In this document: piece after piece, positions 56,889 through 64,000 of the stretch
How the letters are laid out: each line of letters begins with the position of its first letter
Position numbering within the stretch: position 1 is the first letter of the stretch
Assembly (NCBI GenBank): GCA_020636505.1
Contig: JACJXR010000007.1
Span: 1-64,000 of the forward strand
Direction: 5' to 3'
Length of the DNA: 64,000 bases
Origin: Chitinophagales bacterium
Lineage (GTDB): Bacteria; Bacteroidota; Bacteroidia; Chitinophagales; Chitinophagaceae
Translations under genes and position numbers: made by a program
The notes under the pieces: generated by a model
The model's input: only the letters and a program-made list of their open reading frames with translations
The model's database searches: none
Told to the model about the DNA's origin: nothing

Positions 56889-57791
56889 ATGCAAATAGAA
56901 AAGTCACATCTTGAGAATTTGGAGCTGATAGCCCAGCAGGTGGTTGAAGGCTATATCATAGGATTGCACAAGAGCCCTTTTCATGGTTTTTCCGTTGAGT
57001 TTGCCGAGCACAGGTTATATAATACAGGTGACAACCTTAAACATATAGATTGGAGGGTATTTGGCCGAACAGATAAGTTGTTTGTAAAGCGATATGAAGA
57101 AGAGACCAACCTTAGATGTTGTATCGCTATAGATACGTCAGGCTCAATGTGGTTCCCTGATGGTAAGAAAGAGGTGAATAAGTTGGAGTTTTCAGCTATG
57201 GCTGCTGCAAGTTTGATGTATATCCTTAAAAATCAGCTTGATGCGACAAGTTTGGCATTGTTCAGTGATGATATTGAGTATTTTTCAGAAACCAGGTCGT
57301 CGCATAGTCATTACAGATTGCTGATGCATGAATTGCAACAGTTGATAGCGAGTAAGCCCAACAAAAACAGTACAAATGCAGCAAATTGTATACATACAAT
57401 AGCTGAAAAGATACACAGGCGCTCATTGGTTATCATATTCAGCGATATGATAGATGATGATGAAAGTGCGGAGGAGGTTTTTGCCGCATTACAGCATCTG
57501 AAGTTCAATAAGCATGAGGTTATCCTGTTTCATGTGCTGGATAAGAGATTGGAGCTCGATTTTGATTTTGAGCATCGGCCAATGGAGTTCGTGGATATGG
57601 AGTCAGGAGACAAGATCAAACTTCAGCCGAATCAAGTAAAAGAAGAGTACAAACAGCATGTCGCCAAGTATCGAAATCTTATCAGAGAAAGGTGTCATCA
57701 ATATAGAGTGGATTATGTTCCTGTGGACCTTTCAGACCCCGTGGAGCAGGTTTTGAGTTCGTTTTTAATGAAGAGAAATAAATTGCTGTAA
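56889..57791 (+). CDS. DUF58 protein with VWA-like fold
   Basis: 300 residues. The N-terminal DUF58 signature GDNLKHIDWRVFGRTDKLFVKRYEEE, then a VWA-type MIDAS beginning AIDTSGSMWF. These proteins normally sit in a moxR-DUF58-bat operon as part of an AAA+ chaperone system; here the gene is alone, with a small lipoprotein gene divergent upstream. I infer a role in envelope stress or protein maturation by analogy, not by evidence in this window. Monocistronic as far as I can see. Confidence 0.88.
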   Translation: MQIEKSHLENLELIAQQVVEGYIIGLHKSPFHGFSVEFAEHRLYNTGDNLKHIDWRVFGRTDKLFVKRYEEETNLRCCIAIDTSGSMWFPDGKKEVNKLEFSAMAAASLMYILKNQLDATSLALFSDDIEYFSETRSSHSHYRLLMHELQQLIASKPNKNSTNAANCIHTIAEKIHRRSLVIIFSDMIDDDESAEEVFAALQHLKFNKHEVILFHVLDKRLELDFDFEHRPMEFVDMESGDKIKLQPNQVKEEYKQHVAKYRNLIRERCHQYRVDYVPVDLSDPVEQVLSSFLMKRNKLL

Positions 57792-57814
57792 TTCGTATAA
57801 AATGGTTACCTTTG
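57783..57814 (+). promoter_or_regulatory. Bacteroidota-type promoter for yceD-rpmF-plsX
   Basis: TTG at 57783-57785, a 21-bp spacer, TACCTTTG at 57807-57814. It overlaps the end of the DUF58 gene. The leader to the ATG at 57941 is about 120 nt, and contains two small hairpins (GTGC at 57901-57904 with GCAC at 57911-57914, and GGGG-TAAAA-TCCC beyond it) of unknown role. Confidence 0.65.
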
Positions 57815-57940
57815 CACCCCATTGAAGTTTTTTGACAGATACAGTACCGGAATATATTGACATTGTGTTGATTTTCAGTGGTTTGAGTTTCGGCCTGTAA
57901 CGTGCAAACAAGCACAGTGGGGTAAAATCCCGATAGTAAT

Positions 57941-58486
57941 ATGAAACACAACCGTGAATTTGAAATAGCATGGCAGGGCTTGAAGTCGGGGGTTAGTGTT
58001 TTCGATTATTATTTGGACGACAAGTTCTTTACAGATAATGATGTAGAAAGAGATTTTAAGGACCTTGATGTTCAATTAACACTGAGGTTCGACAAAAAAA
58101 ACAATTTCTTTCTGTGTCACTTCGATATAGATGGTAGTGTTAGCGTACCTTGCGATAGGTGTGGAGAGGAGTTCAAACTGAGACTTTGGGATGAGTTTGA
58201 CCTGATGATAAAATTGACCGGTGAGGAAGGAGAAGCAGGTGACGATGATGCGGATGTGGTGTTTATACCAAGGAGCGAAACCGTGATAGACACGAGAGAG
58301 TGGATATACGAGTTTCTGATGCTAAGCATACCACTGCAAAGAGTTCATCCTGACAAAGCGGAAGGAGAACCCGGATGTGATCCTGAAGTATTGAAGTTGT
58401 TGAATAAACTGTCCGGACAAGAGGAAGAAAGAAAAGAAATTTGGAAAGGCCTTGAAGCCTTTAAAAAAGAAGACAAACGTAAATAA
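57941..58486 (+). CDS. YceD/DUF177 family protein
   Basis: 181 residues. Contains the family's Cys pair CDRCGEEF (Cys71, Cys74) and the later EGEPGCDPEVLKLLNKL. YceD is needed for 23S rRNA accumulation in plants and bacteria and is almost always encoded beside rpmF. The gene leads the conserved yceD-rpmF-plsX order here, with 23 bp to rpmF. Lys/Glu-rich C-terminus (EEERKEIWKGLEAFKKEDKRK). Confidence 0.9.
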   Translation: MKHNREFEIAWQGLKSGVSVFDYYLDDKFFTDNDVERDFKDLDVQLTLRFDKKNNFFLCHFDIDGSVSVPCDRCGEEFKLRLWDEFDLMIKLTGEEGEAGDDDADVVFIPRSETVIDTREWIYEFLMLSIPLQRVHPDKAEGEPGCDPEVLKLLNKLSGQEEERKEIWKGLEAFKKEDKRK

Positions 58487-58509
58487 GTAAATAATAAAAA
58501 TCAGATAAA

Positions 58510-58716
58510 ATGCCTAATCCAAAAAGACGCCACTCACAGCAACGTAGTGCAAAGCGCCGTACACACTACAAGGCGACAGCTGAAACTTTGAGCGTTGATA
58601 AAACAACAGGTGAAATGCACATGCGTCACCGTGCTCATTGGACAGAAGGTAAATTATACTACCGTGGCAAAGTTGTTGTGGACAACAATCCTGCAACAGA
58701 AGGAGATACTAATTAA
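58510..58716 (+). CDS. rpmF: 50S ribosomal protein L32
   Basis: 68 residues. MPNPKRRHSQQRSAKRRTHYK is the L32 N-terminus; the middle carries HMRHRAHWTEGKLYYRGK. This version lacks the Cys zinc ribbon. It lies between yceD and plsX, the classical order that links L32 to phospholipid synthesis genes. Cotranscribed with yceD. Confidence 0.95.
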   Translation: MPNPKRRHSQQRSAKRRTHYKATAETLSVDKTTGEMHMRHRAHWTEGKLYYRGKVVVDNNPATEGDTN

Positions 58717-58741
58717 TAGTACGTATCAGTAACACTATTTG

Positions 58742-59695
58742 ATGAAAATAGCGTTAGATATAATGGGTGGGGATTATGCCCCACAGGAAGCTATTCAAGG
58801 TGTACAGTTGTTCCTCGAAACAAACGAGGATGATACTGTGCACTTATTGCTTATAGGCACTGCCGACTCCAAAGGTATGTGCGATGAGCAGCTATCTGCA
58901 TATGCCGGGCGCTACACATTTGTAGAGGCCCAAGATGTGATAGGTATGCACGAGCATCCTACAAAAGCATTGAAGGAAAAGCAACGCTCCAGTATCGCAA
59001 TCGGTTTCGGACTACTTCACGAACAGAAGGCAAATGCATTCATTAGTGCCGGTAATACAGGTGCGATGATGGTGGGTGCCATGTATACCGTTAAAAACGT
59101 GAATGGCGTTCAGCGTCCAACCATTGCATCTCCAATACCTCGTTCGGATGGTAAATTCAACCTGCTGTTAGATGTAGGTATCAATGCCGATTGCAAACCT
59201 GAGAACTTGGTACAATTCGCATTATTGGGTTCCATGTACGTTAAGAATGTACTTGGTACAGAAAACCCGAAAGTTGGTCTTCTTAACATAGGAGAAGAAG
59301 AAGGTAAAGGGAACCTATTGGCTCAAGCCACTTTCCCATTACTGAAAGAGCATAAAGACATCAACTTTGTAGGAAATGTTGAGGGTAGGGATGTCTTCTC
59401 TGAAAAATGTGACGTTATAGTATGCGAAGGCTTTGTCGGTAATGTTGTCTTGAAGATGACGGAATCCATCTATAACGTATTGGTTAAGGATAAGCAGATA
59501 AAAGACGATTTCCTCGATACTTTTGATTTTGAGATATACGGTGGTACACCTATTCTTGGTATCAATGACATTGTTATCATAGGCCATGGGATTTCTCACG
59601 CCATTGCGTTTAAGAACATGATAGAGGTTGCTCGCAAGAATGTTGAAGCCAACTTGCCGGGTAAGTTCAGAAGCTACTTTGCGCCGGAAGCTTAA
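58742..59695 (+). CDS. plsX: Phosphate acyltransferase PlsX
   Basis: About 317 residues from the ATG at 58742 (MKIALDIMGGDYAP); a TTG one codon earlier is unlikely. Motifs: DIMGGDYAPQEAIQG, the active-site region HPTKALKEKQRSSIAIG, SAGNTGAMMVG, and GFVGNVVLKMTES. PlsX makes acyl-phosphate from acyl-ACP for phospholipid synthesis. Its stop interlocks with the convergent lipoprotein stop in the palindrome TTAA. fabH, which often follows plsX, is not there. Confidence 0.95.
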   Translation: MKIALDIMGGDYAPQEAIQGVQLFLETNEDDTVHLLLIGTADSKGMCDEQLSAYAGRYTFVEAQDVIGMHEHPTKALKEKQRSSIAIGFGLLHEQKANAFISAGNTGAMMVGAMYTVKNVNGVQRPTIASPIPRSDGKFNLLLDVGINADCKPENLVQFALLGSMYVKNVLGTENPKVGLLNIGEEEGKGNLLAQATFPLLKEHKDINFVGNVEGRDVFSEKCDVIVCEGFVGNVVLKMTESIYNVLVKDKQIKDDFLDTFDFEIYGGTPILGINDIVIIGHGISHAIAFKNMIEVARKNVEANLPGKFRSYFAPEA

Positions 59696-60363
59696 TTTTC
59701 ATATTCAATACCCTTACTGTTCAAATACTTTTCAAGGTAGTCTTCAGTCTCTTCGAGGCTTACCGTTGAGTTGTAATAGTATGGTATCATCAGGCCGTTC
59801 TTGATATTGACAAACCATATGACAGGGGTAAAATATTCGTCTGAATATTCGGATGTCAAGCCCATTATCCCTACAATGTTCTCATTGTACCAAAACGCTT
59901 TTTGAATTTCGCAGGATGGACCGCAGAACAACAACCTTGTACTTGTTTTTGTTTTGATGTCCACAACGGTCACTTCATGGTCTACTTCCCCGCCACGAGC
60001 AATCAATTTTCCATTCTCGTTTTCCATTATGAGGGAGTAGCTGAATGGGTCGATGAATTTACTTGAGTCGTCATTGTACTCTATAAGTCTACCATATAGG
60101 TTGTAGAAATCGTCTGATAGGTCAACCGAACGAATCAGAAGCTCCGCATTGATCGTATCATTTGCAATAAAGCTATCAATGGAGAAGTGTATATCGTTCT
60201 TGCTGTAATACTCATCCCAGCTTAAATAGGCTGTATTGTCAGAGTCAAGTACAATTGCATCCATCGTGCCTTCAGCCTTGCTGTCGGGTTGCTTCTCTTC
60301 ATCGGTGCATGCAGCCAGCAGCAATACAAACAGAAGGAACGGTATTTGTTTTTTGATACTCAT
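59692..60363 (-). CDS. Lipoprotein of unknown function
   Basis: About 223 residues from the ATG at 60363 (MSIKKQIPFLL); the frame opens six codons earlier. Lipobox AAC near residue 18. The rest is mixed alpha/beta with a middle part rich in Asp and Tyr (YLSWDEYYSKNDIHFSIDSF) and a possible CG-P motif near LLFCGPSCEI. No domain recognised. Convergent with plsX through TTAA. Confidence 0.75.
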   Translation of the reverse strand: MSIKKQIPFLLFVLLLAACTDEEKQPDSKAEGTMDAIVLDSDNTAYLSWDEYYSKNDIHFSIDSFIANDTINAELLIRSVDLSDDFYNLYGRLIEYNDDSSKFIDPFSYSLIMENENGKLIARGGEVDHEVTVVDIKTKTSTRLLFCGPSCEIQKAFWYNENIVGIMGLTSEYSDEYFTPVIWFVNIKNGLMIPYYYNSTVSLEETEDYLEKYLNSKGIEYEN

Positions 60364-60447
60364 TGCAACGATATTGTACACAAGTTACTATGAATATCAC
60401 ATACTTAAAATTTTCCTGTACCGTTTGCTTAACTTTAGTATACGAGT

Positions 60448-61095
60448 ATGAAGGAAGTATATTGTTTAAGTGGATTGGGGGCAGACTATAGGATCTTTAC
60501 AAGGTTGAAATTGCCGGGTGTTAAGTTGATACATATACCTTGGCCGGAGCATGATAAACACGATGAATTGTCTTGTTATGCGCAAAAAGTATCAGCGTTG
60601 ATAAAAGCAGACAACCCGATAATAATGGGCGTTTCACTTGGGGGAATGATAGGAGTAGAGATAGGTAAGATTCGTCCTGTGAAAAAGTTGATATTGGTTT
60701 CCAGTGCGAAGACGAAAGATGAACTTCCTCCTTATGATACTTGGTTCGGCAAATTGATGAAGTCACGAATACTTCCACCTATCATGTATAAAATTCCCAA
60801 CTCAGTATTGATGGATAAGTTCGGAGTGGAGTCCGACGAAGATGAAGCATTGATACAAGCCATCCTAAATGACTCCGATGGGCGTTTTATGAAATGGGCC
60901 ATGTGGGCGGTGGCAACATGGGAAAATAGAACCTTCAAAGAACCTGTTGTGCACATACATGGTAGACAAGACAAAATGCTTTTACCCAACACGGTAAACG
61001 CACAATATTGGATAGATGATGGAGGACATATGATGATATATAACAGAGCAGCTGAAATAAGCGAAATTATTCTGAACGAATTGGCAGACCTATGA
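60448..61095 (+). CDS. Alpha/beta hydrolase
   Basis: 215 residues. Nucleophile elbow GVSLGG (Ser63), acid in HGRQDKMLLP, catalytic His in DGGHMMIYNRAAEI. The small lid-poor form is typical of bacterial esterase or lipase-like proteins of unknown substrate. Its stop overlaps the ogt start by four bases (ATGA), so both are in one transcript. Cytosolic, no signal peptide. Confidence 0.88.
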   Translation: MKEVYCLSGLGADYRIFTRLKLPGVKLIHIPWPEHDKHDELSCYAQKVSALIKADNPIIMGVSLGGMIGVEIGKIRPVKKLILVSSAKTKDELPPYDTWFGKLMKSRILPPIMYKIPNSVLMDKFGVESDEDEALIQAILNDSDGRFMKWAMWAVATWENRTFKEPVVHIHGRQDKMLLPNTVNAQYWIDDGGHMMIYNRAAEISEIILNELADL

Positions 61096-61622
61096 TATTG
61101 GAATCGAGTATACAAACACCTTTGGGTAAAATGTTAGTAGGGGCCACAGACTCCGGAATATGTCTGTTCGACTTTGAGCACAGGAAAATGATGCCTTCTA
61201 TAAAAGCCCGTATAAGGAAGTCTCTCGGTATGGATTTTCAAGATGGAGAGCACGAATATCATGGTTTATTACAGAAGCAATTGAACGAATATTTTTCAGG
61301 TGAACGAAAGGTCTTCGATCTTCCTCTATGTTATACAGGTACCGATTTTCAAGCCAAGGTTTGGAATGAGCTCTTGAGTATACCATATGGCTCCACCAAA
61401 ACGTATATGGACCTGACAAAGAAACTTGGTGATGTTAATGCCATAAGAGCTGTGGCTCGTGCCAACGGTGAGAACTGCCTTGCCATAATAGTACCATGTC
61501 ATAGAGTGATAGGCTCCAACGGTGACTTGACAGGCTATGCAGGCGGGCTTCGCAACAAAAAATGGCTTTTGGAGCATGAAGCAAAGCATGCAGGGACGGC
61601 TTATCAAGAGGAGTTGTTCTAA
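61092..61622 (+). CDS. ogt: Methylated-DNA-[protein]-cysteine S-methyltransferase
   Basis: 176 residues. C-terminal domain with the acceptor Cys136 in the family's PCHR motif (IIVPCHRVIGSNG), preceded by RANGENCLA and followed by GYAGGLRNKKWLLEHE. It transfers the alkyl group from O6-alkylguanine to the Cys and is used once. The N-terminal domain is present (SSIQTPLGKMLVGAT), fitting Ogt/MGMT length. Coupled to the alpha/beta hydrolase gene by a four-base overlap. Confidence 0.95.
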   Translation: MILESSIQTPLGKMLVGATDSGICLFDFEHRKMMPSIKARIRKSLGMDFQDGEHEYHGLLQKQLNEYFSGERKVFDLPLCYTGTDFQAKVWNELLSIPYGSTKTYMDLTKKLGDVNAIRAVARANGENCLAIIVPCHRVIGSNGDLTGYAGGLRNKKWLLEHEAKHAGTAYQEELF

Positions 61623-61680
61623 CTAATGTTAAGAATTGCGTTAATAGACAACCTTAACTCTTTTAGCATCAATTTTTAGT

Positions 61681-61688
61681 TATTTTTG
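61681..61688 (+). promoter_or_regulatory. TAnnTTTG -7 element of the RNase P RNA gene
   Basis: TATTTTTG lies about 11 bp before the RNA start. The -33 TTTG is not evident (TTTT/TTTA at the expected place), so this is a partial match. Confidence 0.5.
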
Positions 61689-61698
61689 TATTAACTAC

Positions 61699-62052
61699 GA
61701 TGTTAAGCTATCGCCTGTATGATCTTCATACAGGAGGAAAGTCCGGACAGCATAGAGCAGCGTACCACCTAACGGGTGGGGTCCTGGTTTCAGGGCACAG
61801 AAAGTGCCACAGAAAATAACCGCCACAGCTTGCTGTGGTAAGGGTGAAAATGTAGGGTAAGAGCCTACGCATTACCATGGCAACATGGTTTTGGGGTAAA
61901 CCTTACGCGCTGAAATGCCAAATAGGCGAATGCTTGAGGGTTGCTCGCCCGATGTTCGTGGGTTGGCAGATAGAGACACAACGCGAGTTGTGTCCCAGAC
62001 AAATGATAGCAACTCCGGGGCCATACGGAGTTACAGAATCCGGCTTATTATG
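61699..62052 (+). ncRNA. rnpB: RNase P RNA (M1 RNA, bacterial type A)
   Basis: About 354 nt. The universal core is present: GAGGAAAGTCCGGAC (61733-61747) and the complementary end ACAGAATCCGGCTTA (62032-62046), which pair as P4, plus the P3 hairpin CCTGTATG/CATACAGG at the 5' side and the AACCGCCACAGCTTGCTGTGG and GGGTAAGAGCCTACGC segments. It cuts the 5' leader from tRNA precursors together with RnpA. Ends are estimates by homology. Confidence 0.93.
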
Positions 62053-62079
62053 CTGAGTAGTTGTTTTGGTTAATTGATT

Positions 62080-62114
62080 TGAGCGTCGGTATTGGCCCGA
62101 CGCTCAACTTTTTT
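62080..62114 (+). terminator. Terminator of rnpB
   Basis: A 10-bp stem (62080-62089 with 62097-62106) is followed by six T residues at 62109-62114. Confidence 0.88.
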
Positions 62115-62116
62115 AA

Positions 62117-62148
62117 AGAAGAACAGCTCCATTCGGAGCTGTTCTTCT
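62117..62148 (-). terminator. Terminator-like hairpin of the T9SS cytochrome gene
   Basis: A perfect 14-bp stem (62117-62130 with 62135-62148, four-base loop) lies two bases past the stop at 62151. On the minus strand only a short T-run (TTT) follows, before the rnpB terminator, so together the two hairpins close both transcripts. Confidence 0.65.
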
Positions 62149-62150
62149 GA

Positions 62151-63761
62151 TTAATGCTGTATTGAAATTTTTTCTGTGAATGTTCGTTTGGATGTTCGCA
62201 TCTGCAAAATGTAAGTGCCGTTTGGTACATCATTTACAGTATACGGTTCTGCGTGATACGCCTTACTTGTATGTTCGTTATTTGTCAGAGACTTAACAAC
62301 GCGCCCCTGAATATCAATTACAGATATAGTCACATCGTCAGCTTCTTGTAAATAGTATTTTACATACAACTTACCGCTTGAAGGGTTAGGATACGGTGCA
62401 AACATTTCTTGTTCGCCATATGCAGCAACAGTGTTTTCTACACCCACAGGTACAAGTGTACTTGTGTCGATATCTATGCTCTCATCGCCGCTTTTATATT
62501 GTGTCCATATAAAGTAGGTGAGCATCATTTCGTCGGTTGTGGCTTCACCTGCTTTTACGGTGATCGGTGGATTGCTTGGGTTGAATGGGTTGTTGGATGT
62601 ATTGTCGAAAAACGCTTCGGAATATAATGTGGTTCCTTGTGGAAGTTTTATCAGTTTTCTGAACAGGTAAAAACCTTGCCAGCTAAAGTCCCATTTCGGT
62701 ATATCTATCAATTTAAGCGTATCACCTGCTTTTACACCATATGCATTGATGCTTCTTCCGATAAGGTGCATATGTGGAGCAATACCGAGTAGAGTAATAT
62801 CTCCCACAAAGCTCGATACGTTTGAAAACTGTGTATACAGTTGTGTTTGGTTCGCAGGTATGCTTATTGATGATGGGGTCATTGTACAAAGTGCGCCGAG
62901 GTGGTTCAAAACAGGGTCTATTCTTACGCTTCTTGTACTTGTACTTTTTGAGAAAAAGAAGCGAAGTTTTGTACTGTCTACCATTCCTGATGAGCCTGCA
63001 GGGTAGTGAATTTGTAGAACTATATCCGCGTTTTTAGGAATTCTTATACCGAAGCCTTTTGGCAACTCCAATGGAGGAGTACCAGGTACCCAGCCGCCTA
63101 TCATGATGGCTGCACTTGTTCCCGGTCCGCCAAAGCTTACATACCCCGGTCCTGATGTTTGTGCATCCAAATTTGCACAAACTCCTGTGGTATCGGCATA
63201 TACTATTACGTGGTGTACAATATCTCTGTTTCCCGGTATCGCCTCAAATGACTCAATATACTTTTCAGCCGATAGGCCGCTTGGTATTACAAAGCATTGG
63301 TAAACATCTCCTGAGGACGCTGTTGACGTGAAAGTCGGTATTTGAATTTCCAGATCTGCAGTTCCTGAGATGTCTCCATTAGGATTGAAAGTCGGTGGAG
63401 GTGGAGCTAAGTTCGGATCTCCTTGCGGTGTACCTCCATTTACCCAGTCGGATATCTTCTTGATATCAGCTTGAGACAGCAATCTTTCGTGTGCCAAACG
63501 CTGATATGTCGGGTCAGGTGGCCATGGTGGCATATAACCCGTTGTTACAGATGCCGCTATTGATGCCGCTTTGCTGACCGTAGTGTTATATGTTACCATC
63601 TCAAATGGGCCGATTCCGCCGGTCCTATGACAAGAAACACAATTGTTGTACAGTATTGGTGCAATATCGGTGCTCCAAACAGGTTTTTGGGCGTTGGATG
63701 TGCTTGAAATGGCAAAGGGTAGTGATAGTATCAGTAGTAATGCTTTTTTCATAGTCTTCAT
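62151..63761 (-). CDS. T9SS-exported cytochrome c / copper-monooxygenase-like protein
   Basis: 536 residues. Signal peptide (ending SNAQ). Cytochrome c domain with CVSCH (Cys41, Cys44, His45) and the following MPPWPPDPTYQ loop. Then a large beta-sandwich region like the copper type II ascorbate-dependent monooxygenase C-domain: DIVHHVIVYADTTG and the His motif HMHLIGRS. A type A T9SS sorting domain closes the protein (YPNPSSGKLYVKYYL, GTYILQMRTS). Haem attachment needs the cytochrome maturation system in the periplasm before outer-membrane passage. Probably a surface redox enzyme of unknown substrate. Divergent from valS. Confidence 0.87.
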   Translation of the reverse strand: MKTMKKALLLILSLPFAISSTSNAQKPVWSTDIAPILYNNCVSCHRTGGIGPFEMVTYNTTVSKAASIAASVTTGYMPPWPPDPTYQRLAHERLLSQADIKKISDWVNGGTPQGDPNLAPPPPTFNPNGDISGTADLEIQIPTFTSTASSGDVYQCFVIPSGLSAEKYIESFEAIPGNRDIVHHVIVYADTTGVCANLDAQTSGPGYVSFGGPGTSAAIMIGGWVPGTPPLELPKGFGIRIPKNADIVLQIHYPAGSSGMVDSTKLRFFFSKSTSTRSVRIDPVLNHLGALCTMTPSSISIPANQTQLYTQFSNVSSFVGDITLLGIAPHMHLIGRSINAYGVKAGDTLKLIDIPKWDFSWQGFYLFRKLIKLPQGTTLYSEAFFDNTSNNPFNPSNPPITVKAGEATTDEMMLTYFIWTQYKSGDESIDIDTSTLVPVGVENTVAAYGEQEMFAPYPNPSSGKLYVKYYLQEADDVTISVIDIQGRVVKSLTNNEHTSKAYHAEPYTVNDVPNGTYILQMRTSKRTFTEKISIQH

Positions 63762-63866
63762 TTGTGCATGTAATTTAAGTAAAATATGTCTTACGACCGT
63801 TCAATCATGTGATTTATAAATCGTTAAGACGTTAAAAAAGTTACAGACCCTTCGCATGATTGGTAT

Positions 63867-63874
63867 TATCTTTG
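63867..63874 (+). promoter_or_regulatory. TAnnTTTG -7 element of valS
   Basis: TATCTTTG lies 40 bp before the valS ATG. The expected -33 position has only TTAC (63841-63844), so it is a partial match. The 63762-63914 gap holds otherwise no gene. Confidence 0.5.
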
Positions 63875-63914
63875 TAACCTTTATATTTATTAATCTGACA
63901 GTTTTTTATAATTA

Positions 63915-64000
63915 ATGGAACTCAGCAAGAACTTTCAACATAAGGAAGCAGAGCAACATTGGTACGAGCATTGGGAAAATGCAGGCTATTTTGCCTCAAA
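63915..64000 (+). CDS. valS: Valyl-tRNA synthetase, N-terminal fragment (cut by window edge)
   Basis: Starts at the ATG at 63915 with MELSKNFQHKEAEQHWYEHW, then ENAGYFAS, the start of a class I ValRS (the pattern of a helical first segment that leads into the HIGH-motif domain). Only 28 codons are in the window. The gene is divergent from the T9SS cytochrome gene. Confidence 0.85.
   Translation, partial: MELSKNFQHKEAEQHWYEHWENAGYFAS

Overview
The window looks like chromosome of a Bacteroidota member, most likely of the order Chitinophagales (Chitinophagaceae-like). The reasons are: promoter cores of the form TTTG-N17-20-TAnnTTTG instead of sigma70 boxes; almost no Shine-Dalgarno sequences despite an intact CCTCC at the 16S 3' end; three proteins with C-terminal type IX secretion (T9SS) sorting domains; GldA-like and GldI-like proteins; many small lipoproteins; and an rRNA operon with the order 16S, tRNA-Ile, tRNA-Ala, 23S, 5S. 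The family placement is inference, because no alignment was run. There are no insertion sequences, phage genes, CRISPR arrays or obvious horizontally acquired islands.

Layout. Positions 1-10081 are nearly all minus strand: an edge-truncated gene, an acidic small protein, a YdcF-like lipoprotein, mutS, an M1 aminopeptidase, three tandem double-domain FKBP lipoproteins and a DHH phosphoesterase, tightly spaced as one probable operon divergent from ndk (10174). Positions 10.7-22 kb hold a VOC protein, a GldA-like ATPase, a secreted cyclophilin and another T9SS cargo protein, a CrtI/RetSat-like oxidoreductase, glmM, an M16 protease and a spermidine-synthase-like membrane protein. Positions 22.0-27.6 kb are the rRNA operon, with tandem promoters, processing stems and a terminator. 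Next come a pseudouridine synthase, a small exported protein and two glycosyltransferases.

Positions 30.9-38.4 kb are the most unusual part. A stand-alone receiver protein is divergent from a set encoding an E1-like/nitroreductase fusion (Rv1355c/MoeY type), a GNAT-like acyltransferase, a 7TM-DISM sensor kinase, a receiver-kinase hybrid and a final receiver. None of the signalling proteins has a DNA-binding domain. I read this as a possible small-molecule synthesis-and-sensing cassette, which is inference.

Positions 38.4-64 kb are mostly housekeeping. They include TraB/GumN and ZIP proteins, yqgE, uvrC, biotin carboxylase, glutathione peroxidase, an Ig-like lipoprotein, an S9 peptidase, a haem-binding protein with exonuclease III, a BlaR1/BlaI-like pair, rpsT, a lytic transglycosylase, tatA and an RluD-like synthase. 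A DUF58 protein, the yceD-rpmF-plsX operon, an alpha/beta hydrolase with ogt, the RNase P RNA, a large T9SS-exported cytochrome c/copper-monooxygenase-like protein and the first codons of valS follow. Promoters of the rRNA operon, rpsT and yceD-rpmF-plsX share the same TACCTTTGC core, which suggests coordinated control of the translation apparatus.
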